A DNA stretch of 64,000 nt from Chitinophaga pinensis (lineage in GTDB: Bacteria; Bacteroidota; Bacteroidia; UKL13-3). Both the position numbers and the translations under genes were made by a program. The stretch covers positions 209,142 to 273,141 of the forward strand of contig CAMBSD010000002.1 in assembly GCA_945870425.1 (NCBI GenBank). Direction: 5' to 3'. Below the pieces are notes generated by a model. That model was not told the DNA's origin and did no database searches. It saw only the letters and a list, made by a program, of their open reading frames with translations. Of this stretch, positions 1 through 8,471 are shown piece by piece; positions within the stretch are counted from its first letter, which is position 1, and each line of letters begins with the position of its first letter.

Positions 1-883
1 TGGATGACTCCTCTGAAATAGTTCCACTATCAGATAAAACTGCAAATGAGTTTAATTGAAGGGCATTATAATCATTAAAACCCATTGGCTTTAGCAATTG
101 TATTTCAGGACGCACACTGATAGATTTCTCATCCATCATTTTACGTGTTCTCGGATGGGTGCTAACTATAATGGGATAATGATATTTATCGGCAATGGCA
201 TTTAACGTATCTATCAAACCCTTAAAGTTTTTTTCACTATTAATATTTTCTTCACGATGAGATGAAACAACAAAATACTTTCCTTTTTCTAAAGAAAGTT
301 TTGATAAAATATCGCTGCTCTCAATATTCGCTTTGTAATGCGTTAACACTTCATACATGGGAGAACCTGTTTTTATTATTCTGTCAGCAGGCAAACCTTC
401 ACGCAGTAAATACTCACGGGCGATATCGCTATAGGTTAAATTAATATCTGCTATGTGATCAACAATCTTTCTATTGGTTTCTTCGGGTACTCTTTGGTCA
501 AAACACCTATTTCCAGCTTCCATATGAAAAATGGGTATGTGTCTTTTTTTGGCTGGAATGGCACACAAACAAGAGTTGGTATCTCCCAAAACCATAAATG
601 CATCAGGATTAACTTCAGCTAACAATGCATCAATTTTTATTAAAATCTGTCCAACCGTTTCGGTAGCAGTTTTACCTGCTGCATTCAGAAAATGATCTGG
701 CTTTCTAATTCCCATATCATCAAAAAATATTTGATTCAATTCATAATCATAATTTTGTCCAGTATGAACAATAATATGTTCGATTGAAGGTGATTCATCT
801 AATTTGGCCATTACCCTTGAAAGTCTAATTATTTCTGGTCTAGTGCCTACCACGGTCATTACTTTTAGCTTGGTAACGGGCAT
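1..883 (-). CDS. capG: UDP-N-acetylglucosamine 2-epimerase family (CapG/WbjD/FnlC type), C-terminus cut by window edge
   Basis: Catalyses the C2-epimerisation that completes UDP-N-acetyl-L-fucosamine synthesis in the cytoplasm. Near the N-terminus is VVGTRPEIIRLSR, the UDP-binding segment of the family, followed by VLGDTNS and FHMEAGNRCFDQRVPEETNR, which carry acidic residues of the active site; SSHREEN and the DSGTISEESS block follow before the window ends. The GNRCFDQRVPEE form is that of epimerases encoded with CapE and CapF rather than generic WecB. I place the start at the ATG at 883. An in-frame ATG at 910 would add nine residues encoded largely by heptamer repeats, so it is less likely. 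capF lies upstream in the operon, separated by a gap that holds a pseudogene. The C-terminal part lies outside the window. Confidence 0.9.
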   Translation of the reverse strand, partial: MPVTKLKVMTVVGTRPEIIRLSRVMAKLDESPSIEHIIVHTGQNYDYELNQIFFDDMGIRKPDHFLNAAGKTATETVGQILIKIDALLAEVNPDAFMVLGDTNSCLCAIPAKKRHIPIFHMEAGNRCFDQRVPEETNRKIVDHIADINLTYSDIAREYLLREGLPADRIIKTGSPMYEVLTHYKANIESSDILSKLSLEKGKYFVVSSHREENINSEKNFKGLIDTLNAIADKYHYPIIVSTHPRTRKMMDEKSISVRPEIQLLKPMGFNDYNALQLNSFAVLSDSGTISEESS

Positions 884-903
884 TTGGTGATTGGTGCTTG
901 GTG
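883..903. repeat. Three tandem heptamers NTTGGTG at the capG start
   Basis: Three back-to-back 7-bp units (TTTGGTG, ATTGGTG, CTTGGTG) on the plus strand overlap the start-codon region of capG. The 7-bp period is out of step with codons, so it is a DNA repeat rather than a protein repeat. It lies about 35 bp from another heptamer array of different sequence. Confidence 0.7.
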
Positions 904-936
904 TATTCATTGTATTTTATTTTTCCTGTAGTTTAT

Positions 937-971
937 GGCTATTGGCAATTGGCTTTCAGCTATTAGCAGTC
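937..971 (+). repeat. Five tandem heptamers, consensus TYRGCTW (left array)
   Basis: The units read GGCTATT, GGCAATT, GGCTTTC, AGCTATT, AGCAGTC. Shifted by two bases they fit TYRGCTW. The array ends 13 bp before the stop codon of the four-helix-bundle pseudogene and is matched by an array of the same consensus in opposite orientation on its other side. Confidence 0.75.
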
Positions 972-984
972 TGTGTGATGAAAG

Positions 985-1344
985 TTAATGGCTGTTTTTT
1001 ATTTTCAAAATTAACGAGGTCAACATTTTCTTTATTTGTTGTATCATTGGTAAAAGGCTTTCATAATCAATTTTACTCAAATAGTTTAATTCATATCTCA
1101 GTAAAATTAAATATTCGGTTTCGCTTGCAGATCCTAAACTGATTTGTAAAAATCTTGCAAAATCAGCCTTGCTACCCCTGCCACAACCTTCTGCTATATT
1201 AATTGCAATTGACGAAGAAGATCTTCTTATTTGTGATGTTAATCCATAAACTTCTTCCTTTGGGAAACTATGGGTATGTTTATAGACTGTGAGTGTTATT
1301 TGATGGGCTTTTTCCCAAACTTATAAAGTTCTAAAGTCTTTCAT
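985..1344 (-). pseudogene. Four-helix-bundle protein (S23/IVP family), broken by a nonsense codon
   Basis: Reading the minus strand from the ATG at 1344 gives MKDFRTL, a TAA stop at codon 8 (1321-1323), then an intact frame beginning VWEKAHQITLTVYKHT and running to a natural stop at 985, 119 codons in all. The signature segments FPKEEVYGLTSQIRRSSSSI, NIAEGCGRGSKADFARFLQI and SLGSASETEYLILL are those of the four-helix-bundle proteins first seen as 23S rRNA intervening-sequence proteins. The codon at position 8 is normally Lys, so one substitution explains the stop. No good start lies just downstream of the TAA. It sits between capF and capG in a gap flanked by inverted heptamer arrays, which suggests insertion as a small mobile unit. 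The family's function is not established. Confidence 0.85.
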
Positions 1345-1438
1345 TTTTTATATTTAGATGTCAGTTTTTATTAGTTGGGTATCAATTGTCAAATTCAGTG
1401 ATTAGCTATTTGAGCTTTGTTTTAAACTATCTCTCATT

Positions 1439-1473
1439 AAGCTGAGTGCCGAAAGCTAATACCCGATAGCTTA
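1439..1473 (-). repeat. Five tandem heptamers, consensus TYRGCTW in inverted orientation (right array)
   Basis: On the minus strand the units read TAAGCTA, TCGGGTA, TTAGCTT, TCGGCAC, TCAGCTT, the same loose consensus as the array at 937-971 but inverted. The array directly abuts the stop codon of capF. Confidence 0.7.
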
Positions 1474-2604
1474 TTAAACATTCTCAAAAAAAGTATCTGG
1501 ATCTGCGGGATCATAAAATTCATTTATCCAAAATATGGTATATAATTCTTCTTCTCCGATGTTTTTAATATTGTGTGTATACCATATTGGCATGTCTACA
1601 TAAGCTGGCTCTTCTCCATCTAAGTAATAATCCAACATTTCATCAGTGCCAATTTGCCTTAACTGAATCAAAGCCTTTCCCTTAATAACAGCAAATCGCT
1701 CAATCTTACGGGTATGAAAATGATTTCCTCGAGTTATTTGCGGAACAGTAGTCGAAAAGGAAACCTGGCCTCCCACATTTAGCCTTATTATCTCTGTAAA
1801 AGCACCTCTTGGATCCTTATGGCTTACAAACTTAACAGGGAAATGGGTTTTTAAAGGCATATAGCACCTAAAAGTATTGAACAGCAAGTAATCTAAACTT
1901 GATCTCAATTCAGGAATAATTCCACTTTTTTGATACTCATTATAAAAATTGTTAATCTTATCTAATAATTCAAGAACGGTGATTTCGTGGTTATGCTTAA
2001 CAATATAGGTATTGGCAAAACTGCCCTTACTAATAGCTTCATCAATATGCTTAATAAATTCAGCAACAAGTTCCCCTACATATATTAAATTGATATTTCC
2101 ATTAGAATCAACTTTTGGTGTTTCACCATGAGATATTTGATGACAAAAAGTGGCCACCACTGAATTGTAATAAGGGTGTCCAAAAGGCCCAAAAACATTA
2201 GGTATCACCAAGCCAGTAAATTGTGCTTCATTTCTTTTAGCCCAATTTACTAGCAATTCCCTACCCTCCTTTTTGGATTTACCATAAAGGTTGTCTCTTT
2301 CTTCCTGAGTAGAAGATGAGAACAACACATGAGCCTTCGAAGAAGTTCTTTCAAGTGAGGTAATAAGTTTATAGACCAGCTCAACATTGGTATTGTAAAT
2401 AACATTGGCATCATTATGTCTGTTCATCGCAGCCAAATGAAGGATTACGTCACAGTTTTTAACAAAAGAATCCAATTTCGAGTCATCATCAAAAAATGAT
2501 TTTTCGAAAGGTATCCTCTCATACTTGTCTGCAAAAAGTCCTAGTGTGTTATAAATATGTTTTCCAACAAAACCCGCTTGTCCTGTTATTCCAATTTTTA
2601 TCAT
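1474..2604 (-). CDS. capF: Bifunctional NAD-dependent epimerase/reductase with cupin domain (CapF/WbjC/FnlB)
   Basis: Second enzyme of UDP-L-FucNAc synthesis, acting on the CapE product (C3 epimerisation and C4 reduction). The N-terminal SDR domain (about 1-245) opens with ITGQAGFVGKHI, the nucleotide-binding loop, and carries the catalytic pair in NLYGKSKKEG. The C-terminal cupin (about 265-376) begins RGAFTEIIRL and contains RGNHFHTRKIERF with its metal-binding histidines, then IWYTHNIKN. The 376 residues match the usual length of the family. The ATG at 2604 follows a 39-bp spacer holding heptamer repeats. It lies between the cupin gene and capG, consistent with a capE-capF-capG block. Confidence 0.94.
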   Translation of the reverse strand: MIKIGITGQAGFVGKHIYNTLGLFADKYERIPFEKSFFDDDSKLDSFVKNCDVILHLAAMNRHNDANVIYNTNVELVYKLITSLERTSSKAHVLFSSSTQEERDNLYGKSKKEGRELLVNWAKRNEAQFTGLVIPNVFGPFGHPYYNSVVATFCHQISHGETPKVDSNGNINLIYVGELVAEFIKHIDEAISKGSFANTYIVKHNHEITVLELLDKINNFYNEYQKSGIIPELRSSLDYLLFNTFRCYMPLKTHFPVKFVSHKDPRGAFTEIIRLNVGGQVSFSTTVPQITRGNHFHTRKIERFAVIKGKALIQLRQIGTDEMLDYYLDGEEPAYVDMPIWYTHNIKNIGEEELYTIFWINEFYDPADPDTFFENV

Positions 2605-2618
2605 ATGTATTATAGTAT

Positions 2619-2639
2619 ATAGCTATCAGCTTTGAGCTT
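2619..2639 (+). repeat. Three tandem TYRGCTW heptamers
   Basis: ATAGCTA, TCAGCTT, TGAGCTT occupy most of the short spacer between capF and the upstream cupin gene. This is the same family as the arrays flanking the pseudogene, about 1.1 kb away. Confidence 0.65.
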
Positions 2640-2643
2640 TTTT

Positions 2644-3063
2644 TTAAAACGCCCAAGTATTTATATCAAATTTAATATTATCAGTTGCAGCTTTCTCGAT
2701 ATCGAAATCTGAAAAAACCAATAATTTAGATTCTGTTTCTAACGAAACGATTCCATTGGCATATCCAGGTGGTATATGCAAAATTTCACTTTTAGATTCG
2801 CATAATGTCAAAGTTTCTACTTTTAATTGTTTGGATGGATTCTCCCAATTATCCGGCTTAACCAAACCAATGTAAAAACTACCTTTTAAACAATAGAACC
2901 ATTTGGACTCGAATTGGTGTCCTTGCCAAGCTCTCTTTGGGTTATCTTCAGAGTTCTCAATCACATAAAACCTCCTTACATTATCCATGTCAAAATCATT
3001 TACATGAAAAAGGCTTCCCCTTTTGTCTTTAAAAATCCCGCCTGATATGATTGAGTAAGTCAT
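2644..3063 (-). CDS. RmlC-like/WxcM-like cupin sugar-modifying protein
   Basis: A 139-residue single-domain cupin of the dTDP-4-dehydrorhamnose 3,5-epimerase-like/WxcM group. It begins with FKDKRGSLFHVNDF (the DxRG block), then RAWQGHQFESKWFYC, whose histidine corresponds to the catalytic region of RmlC-type epimerases, and HIPPGYANGIVSL near the C-terminus. It lies between capE and capF, 11 bp downstream of capE, so it probably acts on an intermediate of the UDP-L-FucNAc branch or a related sugar. The exact reaction (epimerase, ketoisomerase or binding only) cannot be told from sequence. Confidence 0.8.
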   Translation of the reverse strand: MTYSIISGGIFKDKRGSLFHVNDFDMDNVRRFYVIENSEDNPKRAWQGHQFESKWFYCLKGSFYIGLVKPDNWENPSKQLKVETLTLCESKSEILHIPPGYANGIVSLETESKLLVFSDFDIEKAATDNIKFDINTWAF

Positions 3064-3074
3064 TATAAATTTAC

Positions 3075-4109
3075 TTACTCTGCTAGATGACCAATCGATA
3101 AATCGCCTAAAACTTCTCGTTTAATAAAAGGTAATTTTAAAAGTAATTTTTTCATCCCTTCCACACCCTGCTGGGTAGTATTATGTGAATGGTAATCCTC
3201 AATTTTAGAAATATCCTGCTCTCCTTCTGAGAAATATTGAGCATAATTTAAATCTCTATTATCTGCAGGAATTCGATAAAAATCGCCCATATCTTCCGCT
3301 TTCATCATCTCTTCTCTGGTACATAAAGTTTCATATAACTTTTCACCATGTCTGGTACCAATAATTTTAATTTCATTATCAGCATTACATAATTCTTTCA
3401 TGGCTTGAGCAAGATCTCGAATAGTTCCTGCAGGTGCTTTATTCACAAATAAATCACCCGAATTACCATGTTCAAAAGCAAACAATACAAGTTCTACAGC
3501 CTCATCCAACGACATCAAGAATCGGGTCATATTGGGATCAGTTATGGTAATAGGCTCACCTTTTTTTATTTGCTTTAAAAAAAGGGGAATAACCGAGCCT
3601 CTTGATGCCATCACATTTCCATAGCGTGTAAGACAAACGGTTGTATCTGATAGATTGCGTGAGGCTGCAATGGCAACCTTTTCCATCAATGCTTTTGAAA
3701 TACCCATCGCATTGATTGGATAAGCAGCTTTATCGGTACTCAAACAAATTACTTTTTTCACTTTGTTGGCACCTGCTGCATCAATTACATTTTGGGTACC
3801 AAAAACATTTGTTTTGGTTGCTTCCAAAGGAAAAAATTCACAGGATGGCACTTGCTTTAAGGCCGCTGCATGAAAAACATAATCAACGCCACGCATGGCC
3901 CTTTCAACACTGCTATAATCCCTAACATCACCTATATAAAATTTTAATTTATCATTTCTCAATTGATTTCGCATATCATCTTGCTTTTTCTCATCTCGAG
4001 AAAAAATTCTGATTTCGTTGAAGTTATCGGTATGTAGAAATCTGTTTAAAACTGCATTTCCAAACGAACCAGTACCGCCTGTAATTAATAGTTTTTTGTT
4101 TTTTATCAT
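3075..4109 (-). CDS. capE: UDP-N-acetylglucosamine 4,6-dehydratase/5-epimerase (CapE/WbjB/FnlA)
   Basis: First enzyme of the UDP-L-FucNAc branch; converts UDP-GlcNAc to a 4-keto-6-deoxy sugar with C5 inversion. It is an extended SDR: GGTGSFGNAVLNRF is the NAD(P) loop, HAAALKQVPSCEFFPLEA the substrate-side segment, LSTDKAAYPINAMGISKALM the catalytic block (about residues 125-142). In the last block Met replaces the usual SDR Tyr (MGISK in place of YxxxK), a hallmark of this subfamily. Length 344 is normal. It precedes the cupin, capF and capG genes in transcription order. Confidence 0.95.
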   Translation of the reverse strand: MIKNKKLLITGGTGSFGNAVLNRFLHTDNFNEIRIFSRDEKKQDDMRNQLRNDKLKFYIGDVRDYSSVERAMRGVDYVFHAAALKQVPSCEFFPLEATKTNVFGTQNVIDAAGANKVKKVICLSTDKAAYPINAMGISKALMEKVAIAASRNLSDTTVCLTRYGNVMASRGSVIPLFLKQIKKGEPITITDPNMTRFLMSLDEAVELVLFAFEHGNSGDLFVNKAPAGTIRDLAQAMKELCNADNEIKIIGTRHGEKLYETLCTREEMMKAEDMGDFYRIPADNRDLNYAQYFSEGEQDISKIEDYHSHNTTQQGVEGMKKLLLKLPFIKREVLGDLSIGHLAE

Positions 4110-4158
4110 GACTTTATATTATTTATATTATGAAAATAGTAAACTACTATAATCGATG

Positions 4159-4731
4159 TTATCCTTTGCATAATTTTTCATGCAATTCAATGGTCTTTTC
4201 ATCCCACCTATATTTTATCACTTTAGCTGGAATACCCCCAACAATGGCATAAGGTGGTACATTTTTATTTACTACCGAACCCGCAGCTACAATGGCTCCT
4301 CTCCCAACAATTACACCAGACAAAATGATTGCCCCAGCACCTATCCATACATCATCTGAAATCACAATTGGTTGGTCGTCTTCTGGAAGTTTATCAGACT
4401 CCGTATAATCAAACATAAACTTACCTACAATATGTGAACTATGATTACCTGCAATTAAAGACACATTTGGGCCAAACATTACCTTTGATCCAATCGCAAT
4501 ATGACTGAGTTTTGTGGCCATAAGTAGCGCATTACTTCCCATAAAAACATCATCTCCTATCGTAACATGCTCATAATAAATACGTGATTCTCCCGGGAAA
4601 AAAGCTACATTCTTTCCTACTGATTTAAATCGAGTTAAACAATACATGATGATTAACTGATTATGATAAACTTTTATCTTATTAAAAAGCGGAAGAAAAA
4701 ATTTATAAATAATAAAAATGAATCCTTTCAT
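4159..4731 (-). CDS. Left-handed beta-helix (hexapeptide) acyltransferase
   Basis: A 190-residue acyltransferase likely to acetylate a sugar precursor or the polymer from acetyl-CoA. Hexapeptide-repeat turns run through the protein ([40 protein letters not shown]). The catalytic-type histidine lies in [10 protein letters not shown], and the C-terminal block [20 protein letters not shown] then [14 protein letters not shown] is typical of capsule O-acetyltransferases. The N-terminus is short and slightly hydrophobic. The substrate is unknown. Confidence 0.88.
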   Translation of the reverse strand: MKGFIFIIYKFFLPLFNKIKVYHNQLIIMYCLTRFKSVGKNVAFFPGESRIYYEHVTIGDDVFMGSNALLMATKLSHIAIGSKVMFGPNVSLIAGNHSSHIVGKFMFDYTESDKLPEDDQPIVISDDVWIGAGAIILSGVIVGRGAIVAAGSVVNKNVPPYAIVGGIPAKVIKYRWDEKTIELHEKLCKG

Positions 4732-4743
4732 GTGAAAATAAAT

Positions 4744-5976
4744 TTATTTCATTTGCCTTTCAAGAAAATCAAACAGCTCTGCACCTTGCTTATCTTTATT
4801 AAAATAGTTCTCCGCCACTTTTCTGCCATTTAAGCCAATCTCAAAAGCTTCTTTTTTATTACTTAGGGCATCTATTAGCGTTTCAGCAAATGAATCAACA
4901 TCACTTGGATTAGCCAAATAGGCAGATTTTTTATGTTCCAAGTAATTTGGAATTTCTCCCACTCTAGTTACACAAACAGGGTTTGAGGATGCTAAATATT
5001 CTCCTAATTTAGTTGGAAAACCACCTTGCGCTTGTCTTGAATCAGGCCTTGGCATCACTAGCATTTCTGCCCCTTTAAGCAAAACTGGAATTTTATCGCG
5101 TTCAATCGAACCTAAATAGATTATTCTATCTTTAAACTCGCTCTTTTCAATTAATTGCATCATTCTACCCCCATCTATTTCATAAAATGCAGCGATATAC
5201 AATCGTAAATCCTTGAAGGTATTGGCTACTTTTTCAAATGATTTAATTAGCACATCAATTCCATCTTTAGAAAAACTGCTTGAGCCTGTATAAGCTATGT
5301 ATGGTTTAATATATTCAACATTATCATTTACTAATTCAAATCTTGACAAATCAACAGACATAGGTAAATGGTAGTAAACGATATCACAATTTTTATTTGT
5401 AAATTTTCTATAATAGGTCTCTAAAGTTTTGGTCATGGTTATACAAACATTCACTCTAGGCAATATTACTTTGGTCAAATATTTTAGTTCAATATTATTT
5501 CTATAAGTTTGTAAAGGGTTTGTTGAATGATCATTCATAACATCCTGAAATTCATTTAGCTCTAGCATTAGTTTCTTATTCTTGAAAACCGATTTTAAAA
5601 ATAAGGAATTATACATCCTGAAACAATCCAATTTTGGCATCAAGAAGATATAATCAAACTCTTTATTTAGTAAAGAGTTTTTAATATTAAATACATTTTT
5701 CAAATGAATATAAAGAGGCAATAGATATTTATTAAGCCTTCTTCCATTTAGGCTTTTGGTAATAAAAGTATTGGAATAAATATAGCTAATGTTATTGTCA
5801 ATTGAACCTTCAACTCCGTATTGTTCAAACTCCTTTTGGCTATTAAAGCCCCCCAAAAAAAACAAATGCACTTTTGCCCCATGTTTGGCTAATCCCTCCA
5901 ACATGGCTCTCCACCTATTAGAGGTAGCACCCGCTTCTACATACATATTGTTAATACTAATAACTACTATTTTCAT
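4744..5976 (-). CDS. Glycosyltransferase family 4 (GT-B)
   Basis: A retaining glycosyltransferase that probably adds one sugar to the lipid-linked repeat unit at the inner membrane. The C-terminal half has the donor-binding layout of GT4: a YTGSSSFSKDGIDVLIKSFE loop, LYIAAFYEIDGGR, DRIIYLGSI, then GGFPTKLGEYLASSNPVCVT, which holds the conserved Glu and the loop contacting the nucleotide-sugar. The ATG at 5976 (MKIVVISINN) is preferred; an ATG at 5988 would add four residues. The acceptor and donor cannot be inferred. Confidence 0.88.
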   Translation of the reverse strand: MKIVVISINNMYVEAGATSNRWRAMLEGLAKHGAKVHLFFLGGFNSQKEFEQYGVEGSIDNNISYIYSNTFITKSLNGRRLNKYLLPLYIHLKNVFNIKNSLLNKEFDYIFLMPKLDCFRMYNSLFLKSVFKNKKLMLELNEFQDVMNDHSTNPLQTYRNNIELKYLTKVILPRVNVCITMTKTLETYYRKFTNKNCDIVYYHLPMSVDLSRFELVNDNVEYIKPYIAYTGSSSFSKDGIDVLIKSFEKVANTFKDLRLYIAAFYEIDGGRMMQLIEKSEFKDRIIYLGSIERDKIPVLLKGAEMLVMPRPDSRQAQGGFPTKLGEYLASSNPVCVTRVGEIPNYLEHKKSAYLANPSDVDSFAETLIDALSNKKEAFEIGLNGRKVAENYFNKDKQGAELFDFLERQMK

Positions 5977-5993
5977 GTGAGTTTCCATTAAAA

Positions 5994-7163
5994 CTAGGAT
6001 GCATGACTAAGTTTGTCGAAGCCTTCGTAAGTTTTGAAAATTTTATTCAAAAAATCAATATTTTCTTTTGGTTTCACTTCTTTTAATTTATCAAATGATT
6101 GAATCGTTTCATTTAAAACACGAACCATATCCAAGACATCACGATTCTTAAATAATATGCAGGCCTCTGGCCTCTCCACCACATCGCTTACAATTACTTT
6201 TATGTTTTTATGTAAAGCCTCTCTTACAGTTAATGAATCCCCATCAGAACATGTGGGTCGCAAATAAATTTCTGACTTCTCACAAACCACATTCAAATCA
6301 GGAATGACATCAAAATGAAATTTTATATGATCTTGCAGCTTATGTTCCGATACAAAATCTAAATATTTAACCATATTAGGATCTTTATCAGCATCTGGAA
6401 TGAGTAAAAACAATCCTATTTTCGGATAATCTTCTTTTAAATATTTTATTGATTCCAAAGCCATGTCTAAACCATATAAATCAACACCATTTAGTTGCTT
6501 TATTCCAAATGCATAAAAAAACATACTTGGAGTATGTGATTCAAAATATTGTTTTAGTTCAGAGGATAATTCAAAACCTGTTTCATTTGCGGGCAAATAA
6601 GCAGGAATAACATCTACATTAGATGCATCAACTCCCAGAAAAATCAATTGCTTTGATATGGTTTCATTCACTGCAATCCATTTGATCCTTTTATTTTTAA
6701 TCAATAGTTTCAAAAAATAATAGTCTCTGTTTGTTGAATTTAGCACTTTAACTAAACTCATTTGGTCGTGGATTGTGAAAACCAATTGTTTTTTAAAAAA
6801 TGTATGCAGCAAAAAAAACAAATAACAAAAAGGCAATTCATTATGAACATGCAGAGTCTTAGCCTTATCGAAAAGAATGTACCTAAAAAACCATACTAAC
6901 ATATTCAGATGTGCATTTTTGAAGGATGGTAATAAGCTAACCCAGGGTGCATTTTTGGTATTATAAAAATGCTGAATGTCTTTTTTTGAATAGTGGTAAT
7001 TGTTTCTATGTAATTCCTTTCTCTGAATATAAATGGTATTATAAACACGATTCAATTGCTGCTTTCCAAACAATATGGAGCCTAACCTAAATACATGGAT
7101 GGATACGCCACCTATGCCTATATAATTGGAGGAGGCGCAATTTCCGATAATACTAATTCGCAT
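5994..7163 (-). CDS. Glycosyltransferase family 4/group 1
   Basis: A 389-residue glycosyltransferase of the GT-B fold. The N-terminal domain opens MRISIIGNCASSNYIGIGGV with a glycine-rich loop, and HVHNELPFCYLFF is a typical acceptor-domain segment. In the C-terminal domain SEIYLRPTCSDGDSLTVREA and the following SDVVERPEA provide the spaced glutamates of the EX7E-type motif. The start overlaps the end of the polymerase gene by 11 bp, indicating translational coupling. Confidence 0.86.
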   Translation of the reverse strand: MRISIIGNCASSNYIGIGGVSIHVFRLGSILFGKQQLNRVYNTIYIQRKELHRNNYHYSKKDIQHFYNTKNAPWVSLLPSFKNAHLNMLVWFFRYILFDKAKTLHVHNELPFCYLFFLLHTFFKKQLVFTIHDQMSLVKVLNSTNRDYYFLKLLIKNKRIKWIAVNETISKQLIFLGVDASNVDVIPAYLPANETGFELSSELKQYFESHTPSMFFYAFGIKQLNGVDLYGLDMALESIKYLKEDYPKIGLFLLIPDADKDPNMVKYLDFVSEHKLQDHIKFHFDVIPDLNVVCEKSEIYLRPTCSDGDSLTVREALHKNIKVIVSDVVERPEACILFKNRDVLDMVRVLNETIQSFDKLKEVKPKENIDFLNKIFKTYEGFDKLSHAS

Positions 7164-8445
7164 GTTGCAATCCTTTTTTATTCGCAGGTATCATCAAGTA
7201 AGAAAATACCACCCAAAATTCTAAATACATCAGTGGTACTAAAGAAAAAAATCCAATTATAAAACATAAAAGTATCAGACGCTGGACGGTATCACCAGCA
7301 ATAAAGGCGGTGACCATCAAAACCAACATAATAATTAAACCAACAATGCCATAATCGAACATTTGTTCTAAATAATTGTTATGCGTACTCAAACCATCTG
7401 ATAAATTCATAACCGTATGACTATATCCTCCACCCAAAATAATTTTACTCAAATCTTGTTTAAGATATTCATCATAAGTTGTTTCCCAAATACTTGTACG
7501 CCCTCCACCAGTTTCGATATTATCTTCTGAAAAACGTTCAAAAATTACGAAGGATGAAGCATAAGTATAAACTAAGAAACTAATTAAAATAATGATAAAT
7601 ATGAAACTTGCTTTACTCTTTATATCCTCACTCCTTGATACTGAATAAAGAAATATAGCAGCCGTAGTTATGATCCCTCCCCTGGAAGCCAATAATAATT
7701 GTCCTAGTAATATGGCTCCTAAAACTATAGCATAAAATCGTTTCTCAGTTGATTTTGATGTTTGAAGAAACCTAGTAACAGCCGTAGCTACACCAAACGA
7801 TAAAAACAAGGAAGCATAATTTCTATCTGGCAAAATAATTGGATTAATATATCTTTCAGTGACATCCCATCCTAGAAGAAATAATGAAAAATACCACATA
7901 GACCCAATAGCACAAGCAGCCATCAAAGAATTTTCTAGACAATATTTCGCCTTTCCTCTATCAATTAATAAAATAATCATAATTGAACATAAGATGGCTA
8001 AATAATTTTGATTGAAATAGATGAGTTGCATTGGATTTTCAATAAACACAAAACCCACAATTATTGCATAGAAAAACCAAAATATATAGATTTTAAAATT
8101 GGGTGAAATGATAAAGGCAAAGTTTTTCTTTGACAATTGAATAAATAGGATGATTACTTGGGTAATGATCAAAAAATTTGGCAATAATACTAGAAAGGAG
8201 GAACCAATTACCGCATTGAGCGAAATACCAAAAAAGATTGCTGCTAAGTATACGTTGGTATCGTAGATTACAGAAAAAAACAATACAGCTAAAAAGATAA
8301 CAACCTCAACGTCATAGCTAATGGGGTTGAACCTATTAATAAATAAAATAGTAGTAAATAAAGAATAAATGAAAAATAAGAAAAAGGTAGCATTTCCTTT
8401 GTTTTGGTACAGTTTCTCAAATTTATTACTTTCGATTTCTTGCAT
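7153..8445 (-). CDS. O-antigen polymerase/ligase-like membrane protein (Wzy candidate)
   Basis: A 430-residue protein with about ten hydrophobic segments and a large periplasmic-type loop near residues 310-350 (RFSEDNIETGGGRTSIW, then GGGYSHTVMNLSDGLSTHNN), the layout of the Wzy_C/O-antigen ligase superfamily. The STHNNYLEQMFDYGIVGLII block is characteristic of that family. As the only such protein in a locus with Wzx, Wza and Wzc homologues, it is the candidate repeat-unit polymerase. The specific linkage is unknown. Confidence 0.82.
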   Translation of the reverse strand: MQEIESNKFEKLYQNKGNATFFLFFIYSLFTTILFINRFNPISYDVEVVIFLAVLFFSVIYDTNVYLAAIFFGISLNAVIGSSFLVLLPNFLIITQVIILFIQLSKKNFAFIISPNFKIYIFWFFYAIIVGFVFIENPMQLIYFNQNYLAILCSIMIILLIDRGKAKYCLENSLMAACAIGSMWYFSLFLLGWDVTERYINPIILPDRNYASLFLSFGVATAVTRFLQTSKSTEKRFYAIVLGAILLGQLLLASRGGIITTAAIFLYSVSRSEDIKSKASFIFIIILISFLVYTYASSFVIFERFSEDNIETGGGRTSIWETTYDEYLKQDLSKIILGGGYSHTVMNLSDGLSTHNNYLEQMFDYGIVGLIIMLVLMVTAFIAGDTVQRLILLCFIIGFFSLVPLMYLEFWVVFSYLMIPANKKGLQHAN

Positions 8446-8471
8446 ATATTAGATTATGTTTAATTGAAAAA

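Noticed and set aside
891..1142. An 83-codon open frame on the plus strand opposite the four-helix-bundle gene
   Set aside because: It is antisense to the recognisable S23/IVP frame and includes the heptamer array; hydrophobic, low-complexity composition with no family match.
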